Translations under genes and position numbers: made by a program
Source: an uncultured Collinsella sp.
GTDB taxonomy: Bacteria; Actinomycetota; Coriobacteriia; Coriobacteriales; Coriobacteriaceae
Direction: 5' to 3'
Assembly: GCA_959599915.1 (NCBI GenBank)
Contig: CAUGJE010000011.1
Location: 10,790-74,789, forward strand
Length of the DNA: 64,000 bases
In this document: positions 9,762 through 17,324 of the stretch, one piece after another
How the letters are laid out: each line of letters starts with the position of its first letter
Position numbering within the stretch: position 1 is the first letter of the stretch
Notes under the pieces: model-generated
What the model was told of the DNA's origin: nothing
Databases searched by the model: none
Seen by the model: only the letters and a program-made list of their open reading frames with translations

Positions 9762-9828
9762 AGTTGCGGTGAAATGCGGACTAAAATCGCCCTTTCGGGC
9801 CCCAACCAGTCCCTATTCCACCGCAACT
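9762..9828. repeat. 67-bp hairpin, copy 1
   Basis: AGTTGCGGTGAAA pairs with TTCCACCGCAACT. The inner stem is GGACT with AGTCC and the tip has CGCCC/GGGC. The same length and outer stem recur at 11346-11412 on the other side of the ATPase gene, where the inner stem is AGTTC with GAACT. Confidence 0.8.
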
Positions 9829-9832
9829 CAAC

Positions 9833-9884
9833 AGCCGGCACCTAGGGACGTTTTTTTCTGCCGGCACCTGGGGACAGTCCTTGC
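9833..9884. repeat. REP-like GGGGAC element (iii)
   Basis: GCCGGCACCTAGGGACGTT, then seven T in a row, then GCCGGCACCTGGGGACAGTC. It has the same order as element (i) but GCCGGCACC replaces the CTAGTCATT word. Confidence 0.6.
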
Positions 9885-9902
9885 TGAGCGCCTCCGCAGC
9901 CT

Positions 9903-11204
9903 TTATGCCAGTTTGTCGATTTGCCCAATTTCCCAAAGCGGAATATTGACGAGCGTGTCCTCGTCTCTATATGCCGCCAGAGAGCTCCTCACGCAACGCT
10001 CGAGTTTGAATTTTTCGCAGGCTATTTTCAGACTCTTCGCTTTAAGGTTCTCTGCCGCCTTGACCTCAAGCGGAAGCACGGTTCCCGCATGGTCGATGGC
10101 AAAGTCGGTTTCGGCATTGCCAGAGGTAGAGGACCAATACACGGGAGTTTTGTCCTGGAGCAAAAGCTCCTGCGCGACGTATTGTTCGGTCAGCGAACCT
10201 TTGAACTCGGTAAAAACAGCGGATCCGTTAAGAACGATGGCCGGAGAGAGACCGGAGAGCGCTCCGAGGATGCCGGTGTCGATGCAGAACAGTTTGAAGC
10301 CCGAGAGGTCTTCGTAGCTCGAGAGCGGTGCCTTTAGAGCGGAAACACGTGGCACCTTATGAACGATTCCGTAGTCCGTGAGCCACTGGAGGCTTTCCTC
10401 AAAATCGCGTGCGCGCGCTCCGGGGCGAAGGGCGCCATAGACAAACTTCTTGTTCTCCTTGGCAAGCTGGCCAGGAAGGGATTTCCAAACCAACCTCATG
10501 CGCTCGACGATGCGGGCGGGTGCATGTTTGCCAAAATCGGATTCGTAAGCCTCGATGATTTGCTGCTGAAGCCTTCGGGCTTCAATGAAGTCGCGTGTCT
10601 CGGCGAAAGCGGAGACAACTTCGGGCATACCACCGACAACAAGGTATTCCTTGAGCAAGTGCACGAGCTTTTCGGTGACGTTTGCTAGAAGGTTCATGTC
10701 TGCGGCAAGGATGGCGTCGGCGAGCGGGTTGCCGTCGACGGCGCGAACGAACTCGGCAAACCCCATGGGACGCATGGTGAGCTGGTCGATTTTGCCGACG
10801 GGAAATGACTCGTTTTCGCGTCGGAGCGCGAGGCCCATATAGGAACCGGCTGCTACGATGTGGTATTCGGGTGCAAGCTCGTTGAAGTACTTGAGCGAGG
10901 TGATCCCGCGTGGCGCCTCTTGGATCTCGTCGAAGATGATGAGCGTGTCTGTCGGCGTTACGGTTTGGCCACGTAGGAGCTCTATCTGGGAGATGATGCG
11001 CTTGGGGTCGAGGTCCCCATCGAACAGCGAGCGTGTGCTCGGCTCGAGCATAAAGTCAAAACGAATGACGTTTCGATACTGCTGGCTTGCGAATTCGTTA
11101 AGAAGCCAAGTCTTTCCTGTCTGGCGGGCTCCCTTAAGCAAGAGAGGTTTGCGATTCGCCCTTGATTTCCAAGCGATAAGTTCACTCATAAGCTGTCGTT
11201 GCAT
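9903..11204 (-). CDS. AAA ATPase with C-terminal DUF4143/nuclease-like domain (copy 2)
   Basis: 433 aa. Walker A KGARQTGKTWL (about residues 23-33), Walker B LIIFDEIQEAP, and the sensor-like AAGSYMG. The C-terminal DUF4143 part carries ETDFAID then LPLEVKA, a PD-(D/E)XK-like pair. The start ATG at 11204 has GGGAGG 4 bases upstream; an in-frame TTG at 11216 is less likely. Its substrate and role are unknown. The gene with its upstream repeats is bracketed by two copies of the same 67-bp hairpin, which suggests it arrived or is maintained as a unit. Confidence 0.85.
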   Translation of the reverse strand: MQRQLMSELIAWKSRANRKPLLLKGARQTGKTWLLNEFASQQYRNVIRFDFMLEPSTRSLFDGDLDPKRIISQIELLRGQTVTPTDTLIIFDEIQEAPRGITSLKYFNELAPEYHIVAAGSYMGLALRRENESFPVGKIDQLTMRPMGFAEFVRAVDGNPLADAILAADMNLLANVTEKLVHLLKEYLVVGGMPEVVSAFAETRDFIEARRLQQQIIEAYESDFGKHAPARIVERMRLVWKSLPGQLAKENKKFVYGALRPGARARDFEESLQWLTDYGIVHKVPRVSALKAPLSSYEDLSGFKLFCIDTGILGALSGLSPAIVLNGSAVFTEFKGSLTEQYVAQELLLQDKTPVYWSSTSGNAETDFAIDHAGTVLPLEVKAAENLKAKSLKIACEKFKLERCVRSSLAAYRDEDTLVNIPLWEIGQIDKLA

Positions 11205-11245
11205 ATTGCCTCCCAACCCTCTCGGCTAGTATAAGGCCATTTGGG

Positions 11246-11335
11246 CGTTTCCATCGGAAAATGTGCGAGACAACCACGTTTTTCCATCGGAAAATGTGCG
11301 AGACAACCACGTTTTTCCATCGAAAAATGTGGGAG
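11246..11335 (-). promoter_or_regulatory. 33-bp-period direct repeats upstream of ATPase copy 2
   Basis: CCATCGGAAAATGTGCGAG starts at 11251 and 11284 and a degenerate unit starts at 11317, giving an exact 33-bp period. The first two units are joined by ACAACCACG. Each unit carries a small inverted repeat (TTTCCATCGGAAA). The sequence is unrelated to the array before ATPase copy 1 but position and period match. The nearest unit lies about 40 bp from the start codon. Confidence 0.75.
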
Positions 11336-11345
11336 TGCCAATCTA

Positions 11346-11412
11346 AGTTGCGGTGAAAAAGTTCTTAAATGAGCTGGTAACCAGTCAAAACAGGAACTAT
11401 TCCACCGCAACT
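11346..11412. repeat. 67-bp hairpin, copy 2
   Basis: AGTTGCGGTGAAA pairs with TTCCACCGCAACT, and the inner stem AGTTC pairs with GAACT. Same length as copy 1 at 9762-9828. Confidence 0.8.
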
Positions 11413-11420
11413 TCTAAAGT

Positions 11421-11500
11421 CCACCGGCGTCCGAAAGAAACGGGCCCGCATCCCTGGGGGACACGGGCTCGAAAACAATGCGTGGTAGGGGCGGTGGGAC
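11421..11500. repeat. Upstream copy of an 80-bp duplication carrying a tRNA 3' end
   Basis: This segment matches 11617-11696 over 80 bp. It holds a terminator-like hairpin (11440-11471) and the last bases of tRNA-Leu (minus strand GTCCCACCGCCCCTACCA). No TTCGA loop or tRNA body follows, so it is only a tRNA 3'-end remnant. The 116 bp between the copies are GC-rich and palindromic (GCGGACGCTGCGCGTCCGC) with an isolated T-arm-like GGGTTCGAGCCCCAC on the plus strand. Confidence 0.65.
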
Positions 11501-11626
11501 GTCCGCGTATTTGCTGCGCAAATCCGCACCGGCTTCGGCCGCCTGCCGGCGCCCTCGCCGGCTCGCTGCGGACGCTGCGCGTCCGCTTGACGCTCGCCCC
11601 CTCGCGGGTTCGAGCCCCACCGGCGT

Positions 11627-11668
11627 GTAATAGAAACGAGCCCGCATCCCCGGGGGACACGAGCTCGT
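11627..11668 (-). terminator. Terminator of tRNA-Leu
   Basis: On the minus strand, ACGAGCTCGTGTCCCC pairs with GGGGATGCGGGCTCGT, followed by TTTCTATT. It lies directly downstream of the tRNA CCA end and inside the 80-bp duplication. Confidence 0.7.
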
Positions 11669-11678
11669 AAAAGCTAAA

Positions 11679-11763
11679 TGGTAGGGGCGGTGGGACTCGA
11701 ACCCACAATCCTTGCGGCGAGAGATTTTAAGTCTCCTGCGTATGCCAATTCCGCCACGCCCCC
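11679..11763 (-). tRNA. tRNA-Leu (anticodon UAA)
   Basis: An 85-nt class II tRNA. The acceptor stem GGGGGCG pairs with CGCCCCT, and the CCA end is encoded. The anticodon arm is GGAGA-CTTAAAA-TCTCT, giving anticodon TAA. A variable arm follows and the T arm is GTGGG-TTCGAGT-CCCAC. Its 3' end is duplicated at 11482-11500. Confidence 0.93.
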
Positions 11764-11794
11764 GTGAGACTAGAAGTCTAGCACAAGCCGCCCA

Positions 11795-12418
11795 TTACGC
11801 GTTGACAGCCATCGAGTGCCGGCCCGACTTTTCCAAGTACTCGGCAAACTTGGCCTCGTCGCCCTTGTTTTGGTACTGCAGGGCCAACAGGTACTCCAAG
11901 CGGCAACTCTTAACCTTATCGTCGCCGGCCTCCTCGAGCATGCGCTCCAGCTCGGGAATGTCGTTGTGGCGCTTGAGGATCATCGTGTCGTACATCAGCT
12001 GGCATTCGTGTGCGACTGCCTCGGCCTGACCGCCCTCAAAACCCTTGATCTCGTGCAGGAGCTCCTTGGACTTTTTGCGGTTCTCCTGGCCAACGTAGTA
12101 GTTAAAGGCCTTAATGACCAGGTCGACGCGCTGCATCTTGGGCAGGTTGAGTCCCAGCAGCAGGTCGAACATCTCGCTGGCGCGCTCGTGGTCCTCGCGC
12201 AGCAGATAGGAGTTCAGGCGCAGGTAATCGCGGTTGTAGCGCGGGTACAGCATGCTGGTGAGTTTGCCGTCGAGCAAGCGATCGAACTCGGCCCACTGCT
12301 TGGCGGCCATAAGCTGCTGCAGGCGTTTAAACGTGGTGCGTTTTTTGACGCTAAAGAACACCGACACGGCGATACAGATGATAACGACGGCGGTCCAGAG
12401 TGTGCGGGAATCGGGCAT
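11795..12418 (-). CDS. Membrane-anchored TPR-like protein of unknown function
   Basis: 207 aa. One N-terminal membrane segment (LWTAVVIICIAVSVFFSV) is followed by a helical, repeat-like region. Segments such as AAKQWAEFDRLLDG, LREDHERASEMFDLLLGL and QNKGDEAKFAEYLEKSG look like tetratricopeptide helices. This suggests a cytoplasmic scaffold tethered to the membrane; no catalytic motif is seen. The start at 12418 has AAGGA upstream. A TATAAT hexamer on the minus strand at 12474-12479 could be its -10 box. Confidence 0.6.
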   Translation of the reverse strand: MPDSRTLWTAVVIICIAVSVFFSVKKRTTFKRLQQLMAAKQWAEFDRLLDGKLTSMLYPRYNRDYLRLNSYLLREDHERASEMFDLLLGLNLPKMQRVDLVIKAFNYYVGQENRKKSKELLHEIKGFEGGQAEAVAHECQLMYDTMILKRHNDIPELERMLEEAGDDKVKSCRLEYLLALQYQNKGDEAKFAEYLEKSGRHSMAVNA

Positions 12419-12581
12419 ATTAGGGTCCTTAGTCACTCATAAAGCGAGCGGTATGACAACACGTACTGGATGTATTATACGCAGCGCGCAAGCAAACTGG
12501 CATAAAAGCTCATCGAGGCCGAGCGACATCGCTCGCTGCGGTACACTTACCTAAAGTAAACCATGAAGGGAGACATTACCT

Positions 12582-12869
12582 ATGAAGAAGATCGTTTTGG
12601 CTTGCGGTGCTGGCGCTGCTACTTCCACGCTCGTTGCCCAGAAGGTCGCCACCATGCTCGACGCCAACGGTTATGCCGGCAAGTATGAGATCGTGCAGTG
12701 CGCCATCTCCGAGGCTAAGGATTACTGCGACGAGGGCGCTGACCTGCTGATCGCCACCACCGTTGCCCCCGAGGGCCTCACCTGCCCGTACGTGAGCGGC
12801 GTGCCCTTCATGACCGGCATGAACCGCGTCGCTGCTGAGAAGGCCGTTCTCGACGTCATGGCTCAGTAG
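12582..12869 (+). CDS. Orphan PTS IIB component (galactitol/fructose-like)
   Basis: 95 aa, the full size of a stand-alone IIB domain. Cys8 in KKIVLACGAGAATSTL sits where IIB proteins are phosphorylated before passing phosphate to sugar. The Rossmann-like core continues with ADLLIATTV. No IIA or IIC gene is adjacent; the next gene, 11 bp downstream, encodes a VOC protein. It may partner with a IIC elsewhere or act in regulation. GAAGGGAGA precedes the start. Confidence 0.78.
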   Translation: MKKIVLACGAGAATSTLVAQKVATMLDANGYAGKYEIVQCAISEAKDYCDEGADLLIATTVAPEGLTCPYVSGVPFMTGMNRVAAEKAVLDVMAQ

Positions 12870-12880
12870 GCGCTGCCTGT

Positions 12881-13255
12881 ATGAGTGAGCAGAACGCCAA
12901 TCCGGTCGAGCTCTTCGGCATGCGCGTTGCCCATGTGGGCATTAACGCCACCGACCCGGCAGACGCCCTGGAGATCGCGGAGCTGTTCTCGACGATGATG
13001 GGCCTGCCCGTCATCGAGACCCCCGTTTCGTACTTTAACGATTCGCTGGTCGAGATCATGAAGCAGAACGGTCGTGGCGCTAAGGGCCACATTGGCTTTG
13101 CCGTCAACGACATCGATGCGGCCGAGAAGTGGTTTGCCGAGCGCGGGCTCGAGGTTAACGAGGAGTCGCGCGTGCTGCTGCCCGACGGCGGCACCAAACT
13201 CGTGTACTTTAAGCGCGAGTTCGCCGGCTTCGCCGTGCACCTGTGTCGCGAGTAG
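12881..13255 (+). CDS. VOC (glyoxalase-fold) family protein
   Basis: 124 aa, one vicinal-oxygen-chelate domain. Two beta-alpha-beta modules are seen: VAHVGINATDPADALEIAELF with a metal-type His, and KGHIGFAVNDIDAAEKWFAERG with a second His, ending in FAVHLCRE. Similar proteins are found near or fused to sugar-acid aldolases, but the substrate here is unknown. It is closely linked to the PTS IIB gene, which hints at carbohydrate metabolism. A strong terminator follows. Confidence 0.75.
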   Translation: MSEQNANPVELFGMRVAHVGINATDPADALEIAELFSTMMGLPVIETPVSYFNDSLVEIMKQNGRGAKGHIGFAVNDIDAAEKWFAERGLEVNEESRVLLPDGGTKLVYFKREFAGFAVHLCRE

Positions 13256-13278
13256 CGCACAAGCTGCTATAGCTAACT

Positions 13279-13318
13279 AAAAATGGGGTAAGGCCACGTG
13301 ACCTTGCCCCATTTTTAA
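13279..13318 (+). terminator. Terminator after IIB-VOC operon
   Basis: AAAAATGGGGTAAGG pairs with CCTTGCCCCATTTTT around a CCACGTGA loop. The A/T flanks make it usable in both directions. Confidence 0.88.
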
Positions 13319-13351
13319 TGCCGAGAGGGTGACTGACGGGCTGCCGTAAAA

Positions 13352-13533
13352 CGAAGGTGAATGGTTTCCCGCGAAGTGAACGAGTGAAATCGAACCCCTG
13401 GAGTATCGACACTTTGGAGGCACCGTTTCCTGCGGTTTTGTCAGGTTTTTCCTGCGGTTTTGGCGCCAAAAAGTGCGGATGCTTCGGGGGTCCAAAATAG
13501 GTCGTTCACTTCGCGGAAAAACATTCACCTTCG
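13352..13533. repeat. 182-bp palindromic element, copy 1
   Basis: The 32-bp ends 13352-13383 and 13502-13533 are inverted repeats (CGAAGGTGAATG outermost, GCGAAGTGAACGA inside). The interior has a second stem, in which CCCCTGGAGTATC faces GATGCTTCGGGGG. A central GTTTCCTGCGGTTTT follows. Copy 2 at 16386-16567 has the same length and inner sequence but different outer arms. It lies between the VOC gene and the minus-strand kinase gene, right next to the kinase stop. Confidence 0.8.
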
Positions 13534-13550
13534 ATTCGTGAGAGACGCCT

Positions 13551-14846
13551 CTACCGTGGCAGGCGAATCGTAAAGCGGCTGCCGACACCCTCGACCGAGG
13601 TCACGCCAATGACACCGCCATGGCTATCGACGATCCACTTGGCGATAGCAAGCCCCAGACCCGAGCCCTGCGCGCCGGCATCGCGCGCGTTGTCGGCGCG
13701 GTAGAACCGCTCGAACGCGTGGGCTGCGGATTCCTGGTTCATGCCGATGCCCTCGTCCTCAACGTTTATGTCGATCGTGCCCGCGCCCGCATCCGGCGCT
13801 ACGTCAAACGAGACGGGCGTGCCCGTGTCCGAATACTTTGCGGCGTTTTGCACGATCACGCGCAGCGCCTGCTTCACGAGTGCCACGTCGACGGACGCGT
13901 CACAGCGCGGATCGCTGGCAAGCGCGGCGTCAAAGGCCAGTCGATACGTGTGCGTGGCATCAATCATCTGCGATTCTTCGCATACCTCGCCGACCAGTGC
14001 AGCCAGGTTGGTATTCGCGCGCCGCAGCACGGTGCGGCCGGCATCGCCGCGTGCCAAAAACAGCAGCTGCTCCACGAGCTCCTGCATGTGCTCGCTTTCG
14101 GCCTTGAGGGACGCGATGGATTCCGCCAGCACGTCCGGGTCGTCTTTGCCCCAGCGGTCGAGCATGTTTACGTAGCCCTGAATTACCGCGATGGGCGTGC
14201 GCAGCTCGTGACTCGCATCGTTGACAAAGCGCATCTGCTGCAGCTTGGCCTCTTGCATCTGGCGCAGCAGGCGGTTGAGCGCGACCTCGATGCTCGCCAG
14301 GTCGGCATCGCCAGTGGTGACGCTCGGCGAATCGACGCTTGCTCGCTCGATGGCCTGCTCCAGCGTTTCCATCTTGCCGCCGGAGAGCTGCATGCGGCCG
14401 AGCCCGTCCACGCGCAAAGCCAGGTCATTGAGCGGCGCCATGGTGCGGCGCACGCGCCTCGCGCCGCCGAGCATGTTGAGCACGCTGATGACCTGCCAAC
14501 CCACAACGACAAGGTAGAGAGGCCATAGCGTGACGAGGTCCTGCGCGAGGGGGAAGGTCTTGCTGGTGCGCGCAAGCTCGACGGTGTAGGTGAGCGTTGT
14601 CAGGTCCCAGCCGCGCGCGGGCGTCAGCGACATGCCGTGAACGGTGGCGCCGGGAATCCAGCCTGCGGTAAACGCGCTGTCGGGCAGCGTCTGGTTGTAT
14701 CCATAGACGAGGATCGCCGCCGCAATCACCACCAGCAACAGATCGAGCCAGACGTAGCTCACCAAGCGGCGCCACATGTAGCTCCAGTTGATGGCGCGGG
14801 CGATGGAGGTGACGCGCTTGGCCTCGGCGCTACGCGCGGCAGACAT
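13551..14846 (-). CDS. Sensor histidine kinase (OmpR-system partner)
   Basis: 431 aa. Two membrane segments (LVSYVWLDLLLVVIAAAILV and LWPLYLVVVGWQVISVL) enclose an extracytoplasmic loop of about 70 residues. A HAMP-like linker leads to the H-box FVNDASHELRTPIAVIQGY, the N-box VIVQNAAKYS, and the ATP lid VEDEGIGM and GSGLGLAIAKWIV. The ligand is unknown. The start at 14846 overlaps the 3' end of the response regulator gene by 17 bp, so the two are translationally coupled. Confidence 0.92.
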   Translation of the reverse strand: MSAARSAEAKRVTSIARAINWSYMWRRLVSYVWLDLLLVVIAAAILVYGYNQTLPDSAFTAGWIPGATVHGMSLTPARGWDLTTLTYTVELARTSKTFPLAQDLVTLWPLYLVVVGWQVISVLNMLGGARRVRRTMAPLNDLALRVDGLGRMQLSGGKMETLEQAIERASVDSPSVTTGDADLASIEVALNRLLRQMQEAKLQQMRFVNDASHELRTPIAVIQGYVNMLDRWGKDDPDVLAESIASLKAESEHMQELVEQLLFLARGDAGRTVLRRANTNLAALVGEVCEESQMIDATHTYRLAFDAALASDPRCDASVDVALVKQALRVIVQNAAKYSDTGTPVSFDVAPDAGAGTIDINVEDEGIGMNQESAAHAFERFYRADNARDAGAQGSGLGLAIAKWIVDSHGGVIGVTSVEGVGSRFTIRLPR

Positions 14847-15615
14847 AGCCCACCCCGCGCACGGTCTGGATGATGCGGGCGCTGCCGGCATCTTCGATCT
14901 TGGCGCGCAGGTGCGCAATGTGCACGTCGACGTTGTTGGTGTCGCCCACGTATTCGTAGCCCAGCGCTTCGTGCGCGATGCGCTCGCGCGTGAGCACGGT
15001 GCCGGCATGCGCCATAAGCAGGGCGAGGACGTCGAACTCGCGAGCCGTGAGTGCGATGGGCGAGCCGCCGACCGTGACTTCGCGGCGGTTGGGGTCGAGC
15101 GCAACCGAGTCAACGGTAAGCGCGGCGGGGGAGGGCGCGGCAGCGGTCTGGGCCGTGTCGGTTGCCGGGGACATTGTGGCGATACCGGCGGCCGTGCCGC
15201 TCGCTACGCCAGCCCTGGCGCCGGCGCCGCCAACGCCCGAAGCCGTCCGCGCGGCCTCCGAGCGCTTCAGCGCCACGCGAATCCGTGCGAACAGCTCCTC
15301 GATCGCAAACGGCTTGGTCAGGTAATCGTCGGCGCCGGCATCGAGCCCGGCAACCTTATCCATCACGGCATCGCGCGCGGTGACCATGATCACCGGCACA
15401 TCCTTGTGCTTGCGGACACGCCGCAGGACCTCCATGCCGTTGAGCTGCGGCAACAGCACATCGAGCAGAATCAGATCGTAGTCGCGCTCCAGCGCCAGGT
15501 CAACGGCGGTGCGGCCGTCGGCGGCGTGCTCCACCTGGTAGCCTTCGTGCTCCAGCTCGAGCGTCACAAAGCGGGCGATTTTCTCCTCGTCCTCTACGAT
15601 CAGAATCCGTGCCAT
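14830..15615 (-). CDS. OmpR-family response regulator
   Basis: 261 aa. Receiver domain with the phospho-acceptor aspartate in LILLDVLLP and the switch residues TARDA and TKPF. A winged-helix DNA-binding domain follows, ending ARIIQTVRGVGYVCRA. The linker (about residues 120-165) is unusually long and Ala/Thr-rich. It is the first gene of the pair with the kinase; a DUF4342-like gene lies 18 bp upstream on the same strand and may share the transcript. Confidence 0.94.
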   Translation of the reverse strand: MARILIVEDEEKIARFVTLELEHEGYQVEHAADGRTAVDLALERDYDLILLDVLLPQLNGMEVLRRVRKHKDVPVIMVTARDAVMDKVAGLDAGADDYLTKPFAIEELFARIRVALKRSEAARTASGVGGAGARAGVASGTAAGIATMSPATDTAQTAAAPSPAALTVDSVALDPNRREVTVGGSPIALTAREFDVLALLMAHAGTVLTRERIAHEALGYEYVGDTNNVDVHIAHLRAKIEDAGSARIIQTVRGVGYVCRA

Positions 15616-15633
15616 GCGTGCCCCCGTCTGCGA

Positions 15634-16176
15634 TTACTTGTCGTCGTTCAGATTTTGCTTGATGTCATCCGCGGCGTTGGCAGCGCTGTCCATAAGGTTA
15701 TTGATGCTGCCGGGCACGTCGCCGTCGCTGTCGATGCGGTAGCGCATGCCAAAGAACAGGCCAATCAGCATCAGCCATATCGTGGCGCCCCAGGCAAACA
15801 GCGTGACGATGGGGATCAGGATGGGGATGTTGAGGATGATCGCATCGCGGCGCGTGGCGATAAACTTGGTGTCCAGGCTCAGGCGGAAGAGCTTTTTGAG
15901 GTACTCCCACACGCTGTCCATCTTCTTGGAGAAGTCGGTCTTTTCGCTCGACTTTTCGTAGGCGGCCTGCGCGGCGACCATCTCGGCCGAGGGCTCATCG
16001 ACTGGCGCGGACTCGGTGGCGGCATGCGCCGATGTGGTCTGGGTCTTGCCCTGCGACTCGAGCCAAATGATGGCGTCCAGGACGTTGCCGTCGGCGGCGT
16101 CGAGCGCGGCCTTGGCATCGGTGTAGCTCACGTTGCACTTGGTGCGGATGGTTTCAACTTTTTCGAGGTCGTCCAT
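15634..16176 (-). CDS. DUF4342-like membrane protein with UBA-like N-terminus
   Basis: 180 aa. Residues 1-43 (KVETIRTKCNVSYTDAKAAL, GNVLDAIIWLE) resemble the helical UBA-like fold of DUF4342 and EF-Ts N-termini. An acidic linker follows, then one membrane hairpin (IILNIPILIPIVTLFAWGA, IWLMLIGLFFGM) and an Asn/Asp-rich tail. Function unknown. GAAAGGACAG precedes the start. Its position just upstream of the two-component genes suggests a shared operon. Confidence 0.7.
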   Translation of the reverse strand: MDDLEKVETIRTKCNVSYTDAKAALDAADGNVLDAIIWLESQGKTQTTSAHAATESAPVDEPSAEMVAAQAAYEKSSEKTDFSKKMDSVWEYLKKLFRLSLDTKFIATRRDAIILNIPILIPIVTLFAWGATIWLMLIGLFFGMRYRIDSDGDVPGSINNLMDSAANAADDIKQNLNDDK

Positions 16177-16385
16177 GACCTGTCCTTTCGTTCGATGGGC
16201 GCGACGCCGGGCGATCTGCCCGGGCGCGAGCGTTGCGTTCGGCGGCCTGCGTGGCGCCGCCCCGCCCTTGGTCGAACTCTATAGTGCAGGTTATAGATTA
16301 AGCGATTCTTGAGCCAAGATTAATCTTGGATGAGTTTTTGGGTGGCAGTGGGGAAGGGAGAGGTGTCCTTCTAGGTAGCTAGCAG

Positions 16386-16567
16386 CGAGGTCTAATACTT
16401 TTCCGAGAAGTGAACGAGCTAAATCGGGCCCCCGAAGCATCGACACTTTAAGGGCATCGTTTCCTGCGGTTTCGATACTGGAATCCTGCGATCTTGCCGA
16501 CGAAAAATATGGATGCTTCAGGGGTCCTAAAACAGACGTTCACTTCGCGGAAAAGTATTAGACCTCG
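16386..16567. repeat. 182-bp palindromic element, copy 2
   Basis: The 31-bp ends 16386-16416 and 16537-16567 match as inverted repeats at 30 of 31 positions: CGAGGTCTAATAC outermost, TTTTCCGAGAAGTGAACG inside. The interior repeats the plan of copy 1, with CCCCCGAAGCATC facing GATGCTTCAGGGG and a GTTTCCTGCGGTTT core. It occupies most of the otherwise empty gap between the DUF4342 gene and abiEi. Confidence 0.8.
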
Positions 16568-16651
16568 ATAGCGGGGGATGAGGTGCCGGTGCAAAACGGC
16601 GTCAGACATAGGATAAACAAAGCGCGCCGATCATAAGGAATTATAATCACG

Positions 16652-16679
16652 TTGCAAAAGTATGAAAATATCCTACAAT
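16652..16679 (+). promoter_or_regulatory. Promoter of abiE operon (leaderless transcript predicted)
   Basis: TTGCAA (16652-16657), a 16-bp spacer, and TACAAT (16674-16679). The ATG at 16686 lies 7 bases after the -10 box, where transcription should begin. No Shine-Dalgarno sequence precedes either candidate ATG. Confidence 0.6.
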
Positions 16680-16685
16680 TGCGAC

Positions 16686-17309
16686 ATGAAGTACTTTAGC
16701 AACATAACGGCGATAGGCGAGCTTTCCGAGAGCGAGGGCGTGTTCACCACGGCCCAGGCGGCTCGCATGGACATCTCTCGAGATGCACTGGCACACTCAT
16801 GCCGTGCAGGGCGTCTTGAACGGATATGCCACGGCGCCTACCGGATGTCGGGCACGCAGCGCCGAGATACCGACGAGCTCAACGCTTTCTGGAAGCTCAC
16901 CAATCCCTCCCTTTGCGCGTGGGAGAGAAAACGCCAGTGGGATGGCATTGCCGTGAGCGGTACGACGGCGGCGAACCTGCAGCAAATGGGCGATTTTTAT
17001 CTGTCCCCCTACAGAATGACCGCGCCCATGCGTATCAATACAAGAAACGAATCCCTTTCCTTTGTAAAGCGCGAGATCGCTGAGCAGGACATCGTTTGGC
17101 TCGACGGCCTGCCGGTAACTAAACCCGAGCGCACGCTTGTCGATCTTTGCCTCGATTGCGAGGACCCCTCATTAATTATCGATGCCTATAACGACGCGCT
17201 TGGGCGAGGGCTCGATATGCAGCGGCTGAAAGATCTTGTAGAGGAGAACTCTAAAACCGCCAAACGACGCGAGTTGATGATGCCCTTGTTGACGGCGCTG
17301 AACGGGTAA
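16686..17309 (+). CDS. AbiEi-type antitoxin / transcriptional regulator
   Basis: 207 aa. N-terminal winged helix (GVFTTAQAARMDISRDALAH, then CRAGRLERICHGAYRM) typical of AbiEi antitoxins, followed by the C-terminal domain (LPVTKPERTLVDLCLD). In type IV AbiE systems AbiEi represses its own operon and counteracts AbiEii. The ATG at 16686 is chosen from the promoter spacing; an in-frame ATG at 16662 would lie inside the promoter. The next gene begins 15 bp after its stop. Confidence 0.85.
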   Translation: MKYFSNITAIGELSESEGVFTTAQAARMDISRDALAHSCRAGRLERICHGAYRMSGTQRRDTDELNAFWKLTNPSLCAWERKRQWDGIAVSGTTAANLQQMGDFYLSPYRMTAPMRINTRNESLSFVKREIAEQDIVWLDGLPVTKPERTLVDLCLDCEDPSLIIDAYNDALGRGLDMQRLKDLVEENSKTAKRRELMMPLLTALNG

Positions 17310-17324
17310 TGAGAGACGGAGGAC

